This document shows positions 50,020 to 58,878 of a DNA stretch of 64,000 nt, piece by piece. Location: assembly GCF_006438845.1 (NCBI RefSeq), contig NZ_RCZJ01000009.1, positions 1-64,000 on the forward strand, written 5' to 3'. The notes beneath the pieces are model-generated. The model saw only the letters and a list, made by a program, of their open reading frames with translations, made no database searches and was not told the DNA's origin. The stretch is from Variovorax ginsengisoli (lineage in GTDB: Bacteria > Pseudomonadota > Gammaproteobacteria > Burkholderiales > Burkholderiaceae_C). Positions within the stretch are counted from its first letter, which is position 1. Each line of letters starts with the position of its first letter. The position numbers and the translations under genes were made by a program.

Positions 50020-51057
50020 ATGGTTCGCCGCTCCACGACTTCCGCGCTGACGCGTGCTTATGCGCGCAATCTGCGGGCGCTCACGAAAGTCACGCTCGGC
50101 GCCGGCAAACGCGTCGCGACGCAAATGCAGCAGGCGGCTGTTCAGCAAAACAAGGCGCCACCGGGCCCTGGCGATTGGCTCTCGGGCATGGCCGTCGGTG
50201 CGGCGGGTGCGCGGCGTTATCACCTCTACCGGCCACCCGGCCTCAACCTTACGTCGGGCGAGAAAGTGCCTTTGCTCGTGATGTTGCACGGCTGCGGCCA
50301 GACCGGGCGCGACCTGGCCGTCCTCAGCCGCATGAACCGCCTGGCCACGCGCGAGCGCTTCCTGGTGCTCTACCCCGAGCAAGACCGCATGGTCAACCCG
50401 CACGGCTGCTGGAACTGGTACGACACCCGCAGCGGCAAGGCACGCGCCGAGGCCGCCACGCTGATGGCGGCCATCGACCAGGTCTGTCTCTTCCATCCGG
50501 TGGACCGCGACCGCATCGCAGTGGCGGGGCTGTCGGCCGGAGCGAGCATGGCGGTGCTGATGGCGACGCACTTTCCAGGGCGCTTCAAGGCCGTGGCGAT
50601 GCACTCGGGCGTCGCGCCGGGCGCGGCGCAGTCGTCGGCGACCGCTTTGGGCGCGATGCGCGGCAAACGTGCGCCCTCGGTGCCGATGACCGCCGTCGGC
50701 AAGGCACTTGGTGCTGCCGCAGTGGGCGCAAGCCTGCCGCCGCTGCTGGTGCTGCACGGCGACGCCGACAGCGTGGTTACCGCCGGCAATGCCACCAACA
50801 CCGCCGCGGTGTGGGCGACCGCCACCGGCGCGCGACCTGGCGTGTCGCGCACGTTGCAGCGTGGGCAACGCCGGCCGGCGCGCATCACCGACTACACCCG
50901 CGACGGACAGACCCGCGTTCGGCTCTGCGAGATCGGCGGGCTGGGGCATGCATGGAGCGGCGGTGCCGCGCGCCAGGCCTTCAGCGACCCCGCCGGGCCC
51001 GATGCGTCGAAACTGATCTGGGCCTTCGTCGCGAAACAGTTCGCGGTCCAAGCCTGA
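50020..51057 (+). CDS. PHB-depolymerase-family esterase (LpqC-like)
   Basis: The 345-residue alpha/beta hydrolase has VMLHGCGQTGRDLAVLSRMN, nucleophile Ser in AVAGLSAGASMAVLMA (GxSxG), a late Asp (LLVLHGDADSVV) and His in GLGHAWSGG. No clear signal peptide is seen; the first 45 residues are basic. PHB-depolymerase-family members hydrolyse short-chain polyesters or aromatic esters. It follows the PPK2 gene after 45 bases and may be co-transcribed. Confidence 0.87.
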   Translation: MVRRSTTSALTRAYARNLRALTKVTLGAGKRVATQMQQAAVQQNKAPPGPGDWLSGMAVGAAGARRYHLYRPPGLNLTSGEKVPLLVMLHGCGQTGRDLAVLSRMNRLATRERFLVLYPEQDRMVNPHGCWNWYDTRSGKARAEAATLMAAIDQVCLFHPVDRDRIAVAGLSAGASMAVLMATHFPGRFKAVAMHSGVAPGAAQSSATALGAMRGKRAPSVPMTAVGKALGAAAVGASLPPLLVLHGDADSVVTAGNATNTAAVWATATGARPGVSRTLQRGQRRPARITDYTRDGQTRVRLCEIGGLGHAWSGGAARQAFSDPAGPDASKLIWAFVAKQFAVQA

Positions 51058-51211
51058 AGGACTTTCGGGCCACGTCGGGTGAATCGGCGCACCTGTACGC
51101 CACCCGGCGTATTCCTGACTTCGCCTCCTGACGAGAGACTCCGCTTCATCGCTGCCCATCATCCCGATGGCTGCAACGGTTTCAAGCAAACCCACAGGAG
51201 CAGGAGTCACC

Positions 51212-52480
51212 ATGCAACGTCGTTTCACCCTCAAGGCGCTCACCGCCGCCGTCGCTCTGGCCAGCATCTCCGCTGCGCCGGCGTTCGCCGCCGACACCAT
51301 CAAGGTCGGCGTGCTGCATTCGCTGTCGGGCACCATGGCCATCTCGGAAACCGTGTTGAAGGACACCGTGCTGATGGCCATCGAGGACATCAACAAGAAG
51401 GGCGGCGTGATGGGCAAGCAGCTCGAGCCGGTGATCGTCGACCCGGCCTCCAACTGGCCGCTGTTCGCCGAGAAGACCAAGCAATTGCTCGGTCAGGACA
51501 AGGTCTCGGTCATCTTCGGCTGCTGGACCTCGGTGTCGCGCAAGTCGGTGCTGCCGGTGGTCGAGGAAATGAACGGCCTGCTGTTCTACCCGGTGCAGTA
51601 CGAAGGTGAAGAGCTGTCGAAGAACGTGTTCTACACGGGCGCAGCGCCCAATCAGCAAGCCATCCCGGCCGTCGACTACCTGATGAGCAAGGAAGGCGGC
51701 GGCGCCAAGCGCTGGGTGCTGCTGGGCACCGACTACGTGTACCCGCGCACCACCAACAAGATCCTGCGCGCCTACCTCAAGAGCAAGGGCGTGGCCGACA
51801 AGGACATCGACGAGAAGTACACCCCCTTCGGCCACAGCGATTACCAGACCATCGTTGCCGACGTGAAGAAGTTCTCTGCAGGCGGCAAGACCGCCGTGGT
51901 GTCGACCATCAACGGCGACTCCAACGTGCCCTTCTACAAGGAACTGGGCAACGCGGGCCTCAAGGCCAAGGACGTGCCAGTCGTCGCCTTCTCGGTGGGC
52001 GAAGAAGAACTGCGCGGCGTGGACACCAAGCCGCTGGTGGGCCACCTGGCCGCATGGAACTACTTCATGTCGATCAAGAACCCGACCAACACCGCTTTCA
52101 TCAAGCAATGGAGCGAGTACGCCAAGGCCAAGAAGATCCCCGGCCACATGGACAAGCCGCTGACCAACGACCCGATGGAAGCCACCTGGATCGGTATCCA
52201 CATGTGGAAGCAGGCCGTCGAGAAGGCCAAGTCGACCGACACCGACAAGGTGATCGCCGCCATGGCCGGCCAGACCTTCAATGCACCGTCGGGCATCGTC
52301 TCGAAGATGGACGAGAAGAACCACCACCTGCACAAGTCGGTGTTCATCGGCGAGATCAAGGCCGACGGCCAGTTCAACGTGGTGTGGAAGACGCCCGGCC
52401 CGGTCAAGGCCAAGCCGTGGAGCCCGTACATCGAAGGCAACGACAAGAAGCCTGACCAGCCTGCCGGCAAGTCGATGTAA
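51212..52480 (+). CDS. urtA: Urea ABC transporter substrate-binding protein
   Basis: The 422-residue periplasmic protein has a signal peptide (1-27, ending AFA) and the UrtA/FmdD family marks: TIKVGVLHSLSGTMAISETV, FGCWTSVSRKSVLPVVEEMN, LLFYPVQYEGEELSKNVFYT, and MEATWIGIHMWKQAVEKA. It captures urea for UrtBCDE. CAGGAGCAGGAG lies just before the ATG. Ure transport is usually under nitrogen control, but I find no obvious sigma-54 site upstream. Confidence 0.96.
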   Translation: MQRRFTLKALTAAVALASISAAPAFAADTIKVGVLHSLSGTMAISETVLKDTVLMAIEDINKKGGVMGKQLEPVIVDPASNWPLFAEKTKQLLGQDKVSVIFGCWTSVSRKSVLPVVEEMNGLLFYPVQYEGEELSKNVFYTGAAPNQQAIPAVDYLMSKEGGGAKRWVLLGTDYVYPRTTNKILRAYLKSKGVADKDIDEKYTPFGHSDYQTIVADVKKFSAGGKTAVVSTINGDSNVPFYKELGNAGLKAKDVPVVAFSVGEEELRGVDTKPLVGHLAAWNYFMSIKNPTNTAFIKQWSEYAKAKKIPGHMDKPLTNDPMEATWIGIHMWKQAVEKAKSTDTDKVIAAMAGQTFNAPSGIVSKMDEKNHHLHKSVFIGEIKADGQFNVVWKTPGPVKAKPWSPYIEGNDKKPDQPAGKSM

Positions 52481-52484
52481 CTTG

Positions 52485-52580
52485 GCTCGCCCCCAGGATG
52501 CGGCGCACTTCGTGTCGCCTCCTCCCACCCCCTACCGGGGGCAACACCTGCGGCCTGGCGAAGCCGGTTCCGCGGTGTTC
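52485..52580 (+). repeat. Dispersed intergenic repeat, copy C
   Basis: The roughly 96-base element between urtA and urtB shares GGCTCGCCCCCAGG, the CCCCCTACCGGGGGC hairpin, GCGGCCTGGCGAAGCC and GGTTCCGCGGTGTT with copies A and B. It lies inside an operon, so it could act as an mRNA hairpin that stabilises the upstream urtA message or attenuates the downstream genes. Confidence 0.8.
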
Positions 52581-52610
52581 CCACATCAGAGAGACGCCGT
52601 GCGACCACCC

Positions 52611-54200
52611 ATGCGCTTCATCCATTCCTGCGCGGCGGCGTTCGCGCTCCTCGCGACCTTCTCGGCCCTGTCCGCCCACGCGCTGACCGCCGACGAGGCC
52701 AAGGCCATCGCTTCGGGCGACACCGAGGCGCGCATCGCCGCGCTCGACAAGGCGGTGCTCACCGCCGACGAAAAGACGGCCGCCTTCATCCAGGCGATGG
52801 CCGACGACGCAGTCAAGTACACCGCGGACAAGGTCTTCGTCATCAAGGACGACAAGAGTTACGACCCGGTCACCGGTGCCGAGGCGAAGGTGCCCGACGA
52901 CGCCGAAGACGTCGTCAACAACAATCTGATGCGCGGCGCCTTCGACGCCGCGCAGGCCGTGCTGCAGCTCACCAGCAAGGACGACAAGATCCGCGCCGAC
53001 GCGGCACAGGCCCTGCTGAAGGAGCCCAGCGAATCTCGCCTGCCGGCCGTCGAGCGTGCGCTGGCGGCCGAGACCAATCCGTCGATCAAGGCCCAGCTCG
53101 AACTGGTGAGCGCCGCGTCGATGCTCAATAGTGCCGATCCGGCCAAGCGCATCCTGGCCGCCAAGGCACTGGCCGAGCGCAAGAGCCCCGACATCAAGCT
53201 GCTGCTGAACCAGCGCCTGGCCGACGAGACCGATGCCAACGTCAAGAGCGCCATCGCGGCCTCCATCGCCAGCATCGACGGCGCGCTGGTCTGGGGCGAC
53301 CGCATCAACGCCATCTTTAGCGGCATCAGCCTGGGCTCGGTGCTGCTGCTGGCCGCCCTGGGCCTGGCCATCACCTACGGGCTGATGGGTGTGATCAACA
53401 TGGCGCACGGCGAGCTAATGATGATCGGCGCCTACGCGACCTACGTGATGCAGGGCATCTTCCAGCGCTACTTTCCGGAGTCGATGTTCGGCTGGTACCT
53501 GGTGGCCGCCATCCCGGTGTCGTTCCTCGCCTCGGCGCTGGTCGGCGCGGTGCTGGAACGCGGCGTCATCCGCTTCCTCTACGGCCGGCCGCTCGAGACA
53601 CTGCTGGCCACCTGGGGCATCAGCCTGATGCTGCAGCAGATGGTGCGCTCGCTCTTCGGCGCGCAGAACGTCGGCGTGGAAAACCCCGGCTGGATGAGCG
53701 GCGGCTTCACCATGCTGAGCAACGTGACGCTGCCGTGGAACCGCATCGGCATCATCATCTTCGCGGCGCTGGTGCTGCTTGCGATGGGCTGGCTCATCGG
53801 CCGCACGCGGCTCGGCCTGTTCGTGCGCGGCGTGACGCAGAACCGCCCCATCGCGTCGTGCATGGGCGTGAACACCGCGCGCATCGACACCTACGCCTTC
53901 GCGCTCGGCTCGGGCATCGCCGGCCTCGCGGGCTGCGCGCTGAGCCAGATCGGCAACGTTGGCCCCGACCTCGGCCAGAGCTACATCGTCGACTCGTTCA
54001 TGGTGGTGGTGATGGGCGGCGTCGGCCAGCTCGCCGGCACCGTGTACGCGGCGATGGGCCTGGGCATCCTGAACAAGTTCATCGAAGGCTGGGCCGGCGC
54101 GGTGCTCGCGAAGATCGCGGTGCTCGTCTTCATCATCATCTTCATCCAGAAACGTCCTCAAGGCATCTTTGCCATGAAGGGCCGGAGCGCCGAGGCATGA
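52611..54200 (+). CDS. urtB: Urea ABC transporter permease UrtB
   Basis: The 529-residue permease has a signal-like start, an N-terminal extracytoplasmic domain of about 220 residues made of HEAT-like helices (RADAAQALLKEPSESRLPAV), and a C-terminal LivH-type permease with eight spans. GVINMAHGELMMIGAYATYV and the permease loop RTRLGLFVRGVTQNRPIASC are characteristic. The long N-terminal domain is usual for UrtB in proteobacteria. A GTG four codons earlier (52599) has a better ribosome site. It overlaps urtC by four bases. Confidence 0.94.
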   Translation: MRFIHSCAAAFALLATFSALSAHALTADEAKAIASGDTEARIAALDKAVLTADEKTAAFIQAMADDAVKYTADKVFVIKDDKSYDPVTGAEAKVPDDAEDVVNNNLMRGAFDAAQAVLQLTSKDDKIRADAAQALLKEPSESRLPAVERALAAETNPSIKAQLELVSAASMLNSADPAKRILAAKALAERKSPDIKLLLNQRLADETDANVKSAIAASIASIDGALVWGDRINAIFSGISLGSVLLLAALGLAITYGLMGVINMAHGELMMIGAYATYVMQGIFQRYFPESMFGWYLVAAIPVSFLASALVGAVLERGVIRFLYGRPLETLLATWGISLMLQQMVRSLFGAQNVGVENPGWMSGGFTMLSNVTLPWNRIGIIIFAALVLLAMGWLIGRTRLGLFVRGVTQNRPIASCMGVNTARIDTYAFALGSGIAGLAGCALSQIGNVGPDLGQSYIVDSFMVVVMGGVGQLAGTVYAAMGLGILNKFIEGWAGAVLAKIAVLVFIIIFIQKRPQGIFAMKGRSAEA

Positions 54201-55411
54201 GCAAGGTCACCTTACCTACCAAAGGCCCGCTGCTCAGCGGCAAGGGCTGGACGGTTTTCTTCGTGGCGCTGATCGTGGTCTGCGCCGTGGCGCCGATGCT
54301 CAACCTGCTGGTGCCGCGCGAGAGCATGTTCTACATGAGCGACTACGCGGTGGCGCTGGTCGGCAAGATCATGTGCTACGCCATCTGCGCGCTGGCCATG
54401 GACCTGATCTGGGGCTATACCGGCATCCTGTCGCTGGGCCACGGCATGTTCTTCGCGCTGGGTGGCTACATGATGGGCATGTACCTCATGCGGCAGATCG
54501 GCCGCGACGGCAACTACAAGAGCGACCTGCCGGACTTCATGGTGTTCCTCGACTGGAAGGAACTGCCCTGGCACTGGACCTTCAGCGGCAGCTTCGTGAT
54601 GACGCTGGTGATGATCGTCGCGGTGCCCGGAATCATCGCCTTCGTGTTCGGCTTCTTCGCCTTCCGCTCGCGCATCAAGGGCGTGTACTTCTCGATCATC
54701 ACGCAGGCCATGACCTTCGCCGCGATGCTGCTGTTCTTCCGCAACGAGACGGGCTTCGGCGGCAACAACGGCTTCACCGACTTCAAGCGCATCCTCGACA
54801 TTCCGATCGCCACGCAGAGCATGCGCATGACGCTGTTCGTGATGACCGGCCTCACGCTGCTGGGCTTCTTCCTGTTCAGCAAGTGGCTCATCGGCAGCAA
54901 GTTCGGCCGGGTGCTGCAGGCCATCCGCGACGCGGAAACGCGCGTGATGTTCTCGGGCTACAACCCGCTGCCGTACAAGCTCACGATCTGGGTCATCTCC
55001 GCCATCATGTGCGGCGTGGCCGGCGCGTTGTACGTGCCACAGGTCGGCATCATCAACCCCGGCGAGATGAGCGCAGCCAACTCGATCGAGATCGCCGTGT
55101 GGGCCGCGGTCGGCGGGCGCGCGACGCTCATCGGACCGATCATCGGCGCCTTCATCGTCAACGGCGCGAAGAGCTGGTTGACGGTGGCGTACCCCGAGTA
55201 CTGGCTGTACTTCCTCGGCGCGCTGTTCATCGCGGTCACGCTGTTCCTGCCGAATGGCATCGTCGGGCTGGTTCGCAAGTGGCGCGCGAAGGACAAGAAC
55301 ACGTTGAGCGACGGCCGGCTCGAAGCGCAGCGCGCGCTGGCCACGTCCGAAGGCGTCGAGCCGAGCGCCCTGGCGCCGATCGCTGTCGAGCCGAAAGGAG
55401 TCCGCGCATGA
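54197..55411 (+). CDS. urtC: Urea ABC transporter permease UrtC
   Basis: The 404-residue LivM-type permease has about nine to ten spans, with GYTGILSLGHGMFFALGGYM early, the cytosolic loop FGRVLQAIRDAETRVMFSGY, and an elongated segment between spans three and four (DGNYKSDLPDFMVFLDWKEL). It pairs with UrtB to form the urea channel. Overlap by four bases with urtB and urtD shows tight coupling. Confidence 0.95.
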   Translation: MSKVTLPTKGPLLSGKGWTVFFVALIVVCAVAPMLNLLVPRESMFYMSDYAVALVGKIMCYAICALAMDLIWGYTGILSLGHGMFFALGGYMMGMYLMRQIGRDGNYKSDLPDFMVFLDWKELPWHWTFSGSFVMTLVMIVAVPGIIAFVFGFFAFRSRIKGVYFSIITQAMTFAAMLLFFRNETGFGGNNGFTDFKRILDIPIATQSMRMTLFVMTGLTLLGFFLFSKWLIGSKFGRVLQAIRDAETRVMFSGYNPLPYKLTIWVISAIMCGVAGALYVPQVGIINPGEMSAANSIEIAVWAAVGGRATLIGPIIGAFIVNGAKSWLTVAYPEYWLYFLGALFIAVTLFLPNGIVGLVRKWRAKDKNTLSDGRLEAQRALATSEGVEPSALAPIAVEPKGVRA

Positions 55412-56280
55412 CGCCCGACCTGATGGAAGAAGGCGCCCAGCGCGTCGCGCGTTTGCAGGGCGTCGAACTCGGCAACACCGAATCGGGTGGCCGCGAGGCC
55501 GGCTATGGCCGCATCGGTACGCCGGGCGAGGTGGACGTCACCCACGGCCGCATCCTGTACCTCGAAGACGTGTGCGTGAGCTTCGACGGCTTCAAGGCGA
55601 TCAACAAGCTGAGCCTGGACATCGCGCCCGGCGAGCTGCGCTGCATCATCGGCCCGAACGGCGCCGGCAAGACGACGATGATGGACATCATCACCGGCAA
55701 GACGCGGCCAGACAGCGGCACCGTCTTCTTCGGCAGCACCATCGACCTGCTGCGCCACAAGGAAGCCGACATCGCGCAGTTGGGCATCGGCCGCAAGTTC
55801 CAGAAGCCGACGGTGTTCGAGCAGCTCACGGTGTTCGAAAACCTCGAACTCGCGCTGAAGACGGACAAGGGCGTGAAGCGATCGATGCTGTTCAAGCTCG
55901 ATTCCGCGCAGAGCGATCGGCTGGCCGAGATCATCGAGACCATCCACCTGGCCGACAGCGTGTCGCGCATGGCGGGCAACCTGAGCCACGGCCAGAAGCA
56001 GTGGCTGGAGATCGGCATGCTGCTGATGCAGGACCCGAAGCTGCTGCTGCTGGACGAGCCTGTGGCGGGCATGACGGACGAGGAGACGGCGCGGACTGCG
56101 GAGTTGTTCCTCACGCTGAAGGGCAAGCATTCGCTGATGGTGGTGGAGCACGACATGAGCTTCATCCGGACGATCTCCGAGATCGTGACGGTGCTGTGCG
56201 ATGGGTCTGTTCTGGCGCAAGGCACGTTGGATGAAGTGCAGGCGGATGAGCGGGTGATCGAGGTTTATCTTGGGCGCTAG
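55408..56280 (+). CDS. urtD: Urea ABC transporter ATP-binding protein UrtD
   Basis: The 290-residue ATPase has Walker A GPNGAGKTT, signature LSHGQKQWLEIGMLL, Walker B LLLLDEPVAGMT and switch His in VVEHDMSFIR. Its first 45 residues are an extra, flexible stretch not needed for the fold. LivG-like KFQKPTVFEQLTVFENL is conserved. It energises urea uptake with UrtE. The 558-base gap to urtE contains two large inverted repeats. Confidence 0.95.
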   Translation: MTPDLMEEGAQRVARLQGVELGNTESGGREAGYGRIGTPGEVDVTHGRILYLEDVCVSFDGFKAINKLSLDIAPGELRCIIGPNGAGKTTMMDIITGKTRPDSGTVFFGSTIDLLRHKEADIAQLGIGRKFQKPTVFEQLTVFENLELALKTDKGVKRSMLFKLDSAQSDRLAEIIETIHLADSVSRMAGNLSHGQKQWLEIGMLLMQDPKLLLLDEPVAGMTDEETARTAELFLTLKGKHSLMVVEHDMSFIRTISEIVTVLCDGSVLAQGTLDEVQADERVIEVYLGR

Positions 56281-56329
56281 GATTCGTGCGTTGCCGGTTC
56301 TTGATGCGCGTGGGGCGTCGGCGGCTGGC

Positions 56330-56487
56330 ATGCCTTTGGGCGGCAGACGTCTCCGGCCCTTCGGGCTTCGCTGCTGCTCCTCGCGTCAGGCGGGGTCCGC
56401 GCAAACTCGCTTCGCTCAGACACGCGCGGCCCTGATCCGCCTGCCGCTGCGGTGCTCGCCGGAGCCTCAACAGCCGCCCAAAGGCAT
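56330..56487. repeat. Inverted repeat 1 in the urtD-urtE gap
   Basis: ATGCCTTTGGGCGGC (56330-56344) and GCCGCCCAAAGGCAT (56473-56487) are perfect arms of 15 bases; similarity continues outward imperfectly for about 20 more bases. Inside, CTCCGGC/GCCGGAG and CAGGCGG/CCGCCTG pairs nest, so the RNA could form one long, bulged stem. Confidence 0.85.
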
Positions 56488-56556
56488 ACCACCCACCGAC
56501 GTGGACGCGATCGTGGTGCATCTCTTTCCAGCGAGCGCAGCGATTGCGCCACCCAA

Positions 56557-56785
56557 GCCCGGCAGGCGGTGCGGGCCGGGCGATCCCCTGTGCGCCGCCG
56601 AGGAGCGCAGTGCCATCGGCAGCGCGCGCAGCGCGCTTCAACATCTGACTCGTCGCAGCTGTCTGAGCGCAGAGAACGAAGTGAACGCAGCGAGTTCTGC
56701 GACGCAGCCGATGGCGCGAACACCGCAGGGAAGCCGCGAAGCGGCCGGCGCACCGGGGTCGTCTGGCCCGCACCGCCTGCCGGGC
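56557..56785. repeat. Inverted repeat 2 in the urtD-urtE gap
   Basis: The 21-base arm at 56557-56577 (GCCCGGCAGGCGGTGCGGGC plus C) is perfectly inverted at 56765-56785. Nested inside are CGATCCCCTGTGCGCC against GGCGCACCGGGGTCG (imperfect), GCCATCGGC/GCCGATGGC and CGTCGCAG/CTGCGACG. The whole 229-base unit behaves as one long palindrome interrupted by a central loop of about 45 bases. Confidence 0.87.
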
Positions 56786-56837
56786 GTCCTATCCAAGGAA
56801 AACGGCTGCGTTCCGAACCACTGAGGAGAAAAGAAAA

Positions 56838-57530
56838 ATGCTCACAGTCAAAAACATCCACCAGTACTACGGCGGCTCCCACATCCTGCGCGACGTGAGC
56901 TTCACCGCCACGCTCGGCAAGGTGACCGTGCTGCTCGGCCGCAACGGCGTCGGCAAGACCACGCTGCTCAAGTCGCTGATGGGGCTGGTGCCGATCAAGA
57001 GCGGCAGTGTCGAATTCGACGGCCAGCCGATCCAGAAGAAGACGCCCTACGAGCGTGCGCGCGCTGGCATGGGCTTCGTGCCGCAGGGCCGTGAGATCTT
57101 CGCGCGGCTGACGGTGGAGGAGAACCTGCGCATGGGACTGGCCTACAAGAGCGGCAGCACGCCGATCCCGGCCGAGCTGTTCGAGCTGTTCCCGATCCTC
57201 AAGCAGTTCATGAACCGGCGCGGCGGCGACCTCTCGGGTGGACAGCAGCAGCAGTTGGCCATCGCCCGCGCGCTCGCCCCCAAGCCCAAGCTGCTGATCC
57301 TCGACGAGCCGACCGAAGGCATCCAGCCGAGCATCATCAAGGACATCGGCCGCGTCATCCGCATGCTGGCCGATCGCGGCGACATGGCCATCGTGCTGTG
57401 CGAGCAGTACTACGATTTCGCGCAGGAACTGGCCGACGACTACCTCGTGATGGAGCGCGGCGAGGTCATCGCGCGCGGCCTGGGCAAGGACATGGAAGCC
57501 AACGGCGTGCGGCAGCTCGTTGCTATTTGA
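56838..57530 (+). CDS. urtE: Urea ABC transporter ATP-binding protein UrtE
   Basis: The 230-residue LivF-type ATPase has Walker A GRNGVGKTT, signature LSGGQQQQLAIARAL, Walker B LLILDEPTEGIQPSI, and CEQYYDFAQELADDYLVMER near the switch. The IHQYYGGSHILRDVSF start is typical of UrtE. It is separated from urtD by the structured gap, but retains a good ribosome site, so it may be translated at a different level. Confidence 0.95.
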   Translation: MLTVKNIHQYYGGSHILRDVSFTATLGKVTVLLGRNGVGKTTLLKSLMGLVPIKSGSVEFDGQPIQKKTPYERARAGMGFVPQGREIFARLTVEENLRMGLAYKSGSTPIPAELFELFPILKQFMNRRGGDLSGGQQQQLAIARALAPKPKLLILDEPTEGIQPSIIKDIGRVIRMLADRGDMAIVLCEQYYDFAQELADDYLVMERGEVIARGLGKDMEANGVRQLVAI

Positions 57531-57648
57531 GCGGCATGGCCCGCGGCCTGCGGCGGTGTGCGCTGCGTGTTATGGTTTGACGACCTAGGGTTAACACCTG
57601 GTCGTCGGGCGTCATCTTTGCGAGCCCGGCCCGCCCCGACGCTTCGCC

Positions 57649-58878
57649 ATGACCACGCCTTCCCTTTCTTCCGAACTCGACGCTTCGGCGCCTTCCTCCT
57701 CACGCGCCCCCGATGCGGACCGCACCCTGTTGCGCGCCGTGCTGGCGCTCGGCGTGGGTGGCTTTTCCATCGGCACCGGTGAATTCGTGATCATGGGGCT
57801 GCTGCCAGAGGTCGCCCGCGACATCGGCGTGAGCATTCCGCAGGCCGGCCATGTCATCAGTGCGTATGCGCTCGGCGTGGTCATCGGCGCGCCGGTGCTC
57901 GCCGTGCTGGCGGCCGGCTGGAATCGCCGCGCCTTGCTCATTGCGCTGATGGGCATCTATGCACTCGGGAATTTCGCTTCGGCGATGGCGCCGGGCTATC
58001 TGTCGCTCAACCTCATGCGCTTTCTCACGGGGCTGCCGCACGGCACGTATTTCGGCGTCGCGGCGCTGGTGGCGGCAACGCTGGCGCCCACTGGCCGGCG
58101 CGCCCACGCGGTTGGCTTGGTGATGCTCGGCCTCACCGGCGCCACGCTGGTCGGTGTACCCATCGCAGCGTGGTTGGGCCAGCATTTCGGCTGGCGGGCC
58201 GCATTCGTTTTCGTCGGACTCATCGCGGTGGCGGCCATGGTGATGCTGCGACGTGGCGTGCCCGACCTGCCTGCCACCACGGGCGCCAGCCCGCTGCGCG
58301 AACTCGACGCACTGCGTCGGCCGCAGGTGTGGCTCACGCTGGGCATCGGCGCGATCGGTTTCGGTGGCATGTTCGCGGTGTTCAGCTACATCAAGCCGAC
58401 GCTCACCGAGGTGGCGGGCCTGTCGGTGGGGAACGTGCCTTTCGTGCTGGCGCTGTTCGGCCTCGGCATGGTGGTGGGCAACCTGGTCGGCGCGCGGCTG
58501 GCAGACAGGTCGCTGATGCGCACCATCGGCGGCCTGCTCGTGTGGTCGGTGGCGGTGCTGGTGCTGTTCGTCTTCGCGGCACAGCACGTGGTCACGGCGG
58601 CCATCGCCACCTTTCTGCTCGGCACCGTGGTCGCGATCGGGCCAGCGTTGCAGATCCGCCTGATGGACGTGGCGGGCGACGCGCAGACGCTCGCCGCAGC
58701 GCTCAACCATTCGGCCTTCAACATGGCGAACGCGCTCGGCGCATGGCTGGGCGGCTTGGCGATCAGCGCGGGCCTGGGTTGGACCTCGACCGGCTGGGTG
58801 GGCGCGATGCTCGGGATGGCCGGGTTGGGCATCTTCGCGTGGGCGATGGCCGACGCCAGGCGCCGCGCGGCGCGCTGA
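57649..58878 (+). CDS. MFS transporter, DHA1/AraJ-like
   Basis: The 409-residue protein has twelve spans and the motif GFSIGTGEFVIMGLLPEVAR, typical of AraJ/YdhP/Cml-type DHA1 members, then GLPHGTYFGVAALVAATLAP, and GNLVGARLADRSLMRT for the second-half motif A. Substrates range from arabinose to drugs; none can be assigned. It abuts the next MFS gene end to end with no gap, convergently. Confidence 0.88.
   Translation: MTTPSLSSELDASAPSSSRAPDADRTLLRAVLALGVGGFSIGTGEFVIMGLLPEVARDIGVSIPQAGHVISAYALGVVIGAPVLAVLAAGWNRRALLIALMGIYALGNFASAMAPGYLSLNLMRFLTGLPHGTYFGVAALVAATLAPTGRRAHAVGLVMLGLTGATLVGVPIAAWLGQHFGWRAAFVFVGLIAVAAMVMLRRGVPDLPATTGASPLRELDALRRPQVWLTLGIGAIGFGGMFAVFSYIKPTLTEVAGLSVGNVPFVLALFGLGMVVGNLVGARLADRSLMRTIGGLLVWSVAVLVLFVFAAQHVVTAAIATFLLGTVVAIGPALQIRLMDVAGDAQTLAAALNHSAFNMANALGAWLGGLAISAGLGWTSTGWVGAMLGMAGLGIFAWAMADARRRAAR

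Larger units (their letters stand above)
56281..56837. other. Structured urtD-urtE gap
   Basis: The 557 bases between urtD and urtE contain no supportable gene; frames through it are arginine-rich and change meaning in every frame. The sequence is built of two long inverted repeats (listed separately). AGGAG at 56824-56828 is the ribosome site of urtE. The region splits an otherwise four-base-overlapped operon. Confidence 0.75.

Noticed and set aside
51058..51211. Sigma-54 (NtrC-type) promoter before urtA
   Set aside because: I looked for a GG-N10-GC pattern with the usual TGGCAC and TTGC blocks and saw no convincing match.
49009..51480. Minus-strand open frame of about 820 codons
   Set aside because: It covers PPK2, the esterase and the start of urtA in antisense and has no domain pattern.
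56270..56882. Open frames on both strands in the urtD-urtE gap
   Set aside because: They run through the inverted repeats, are arginine/serine-rich and share no coherent pattern.
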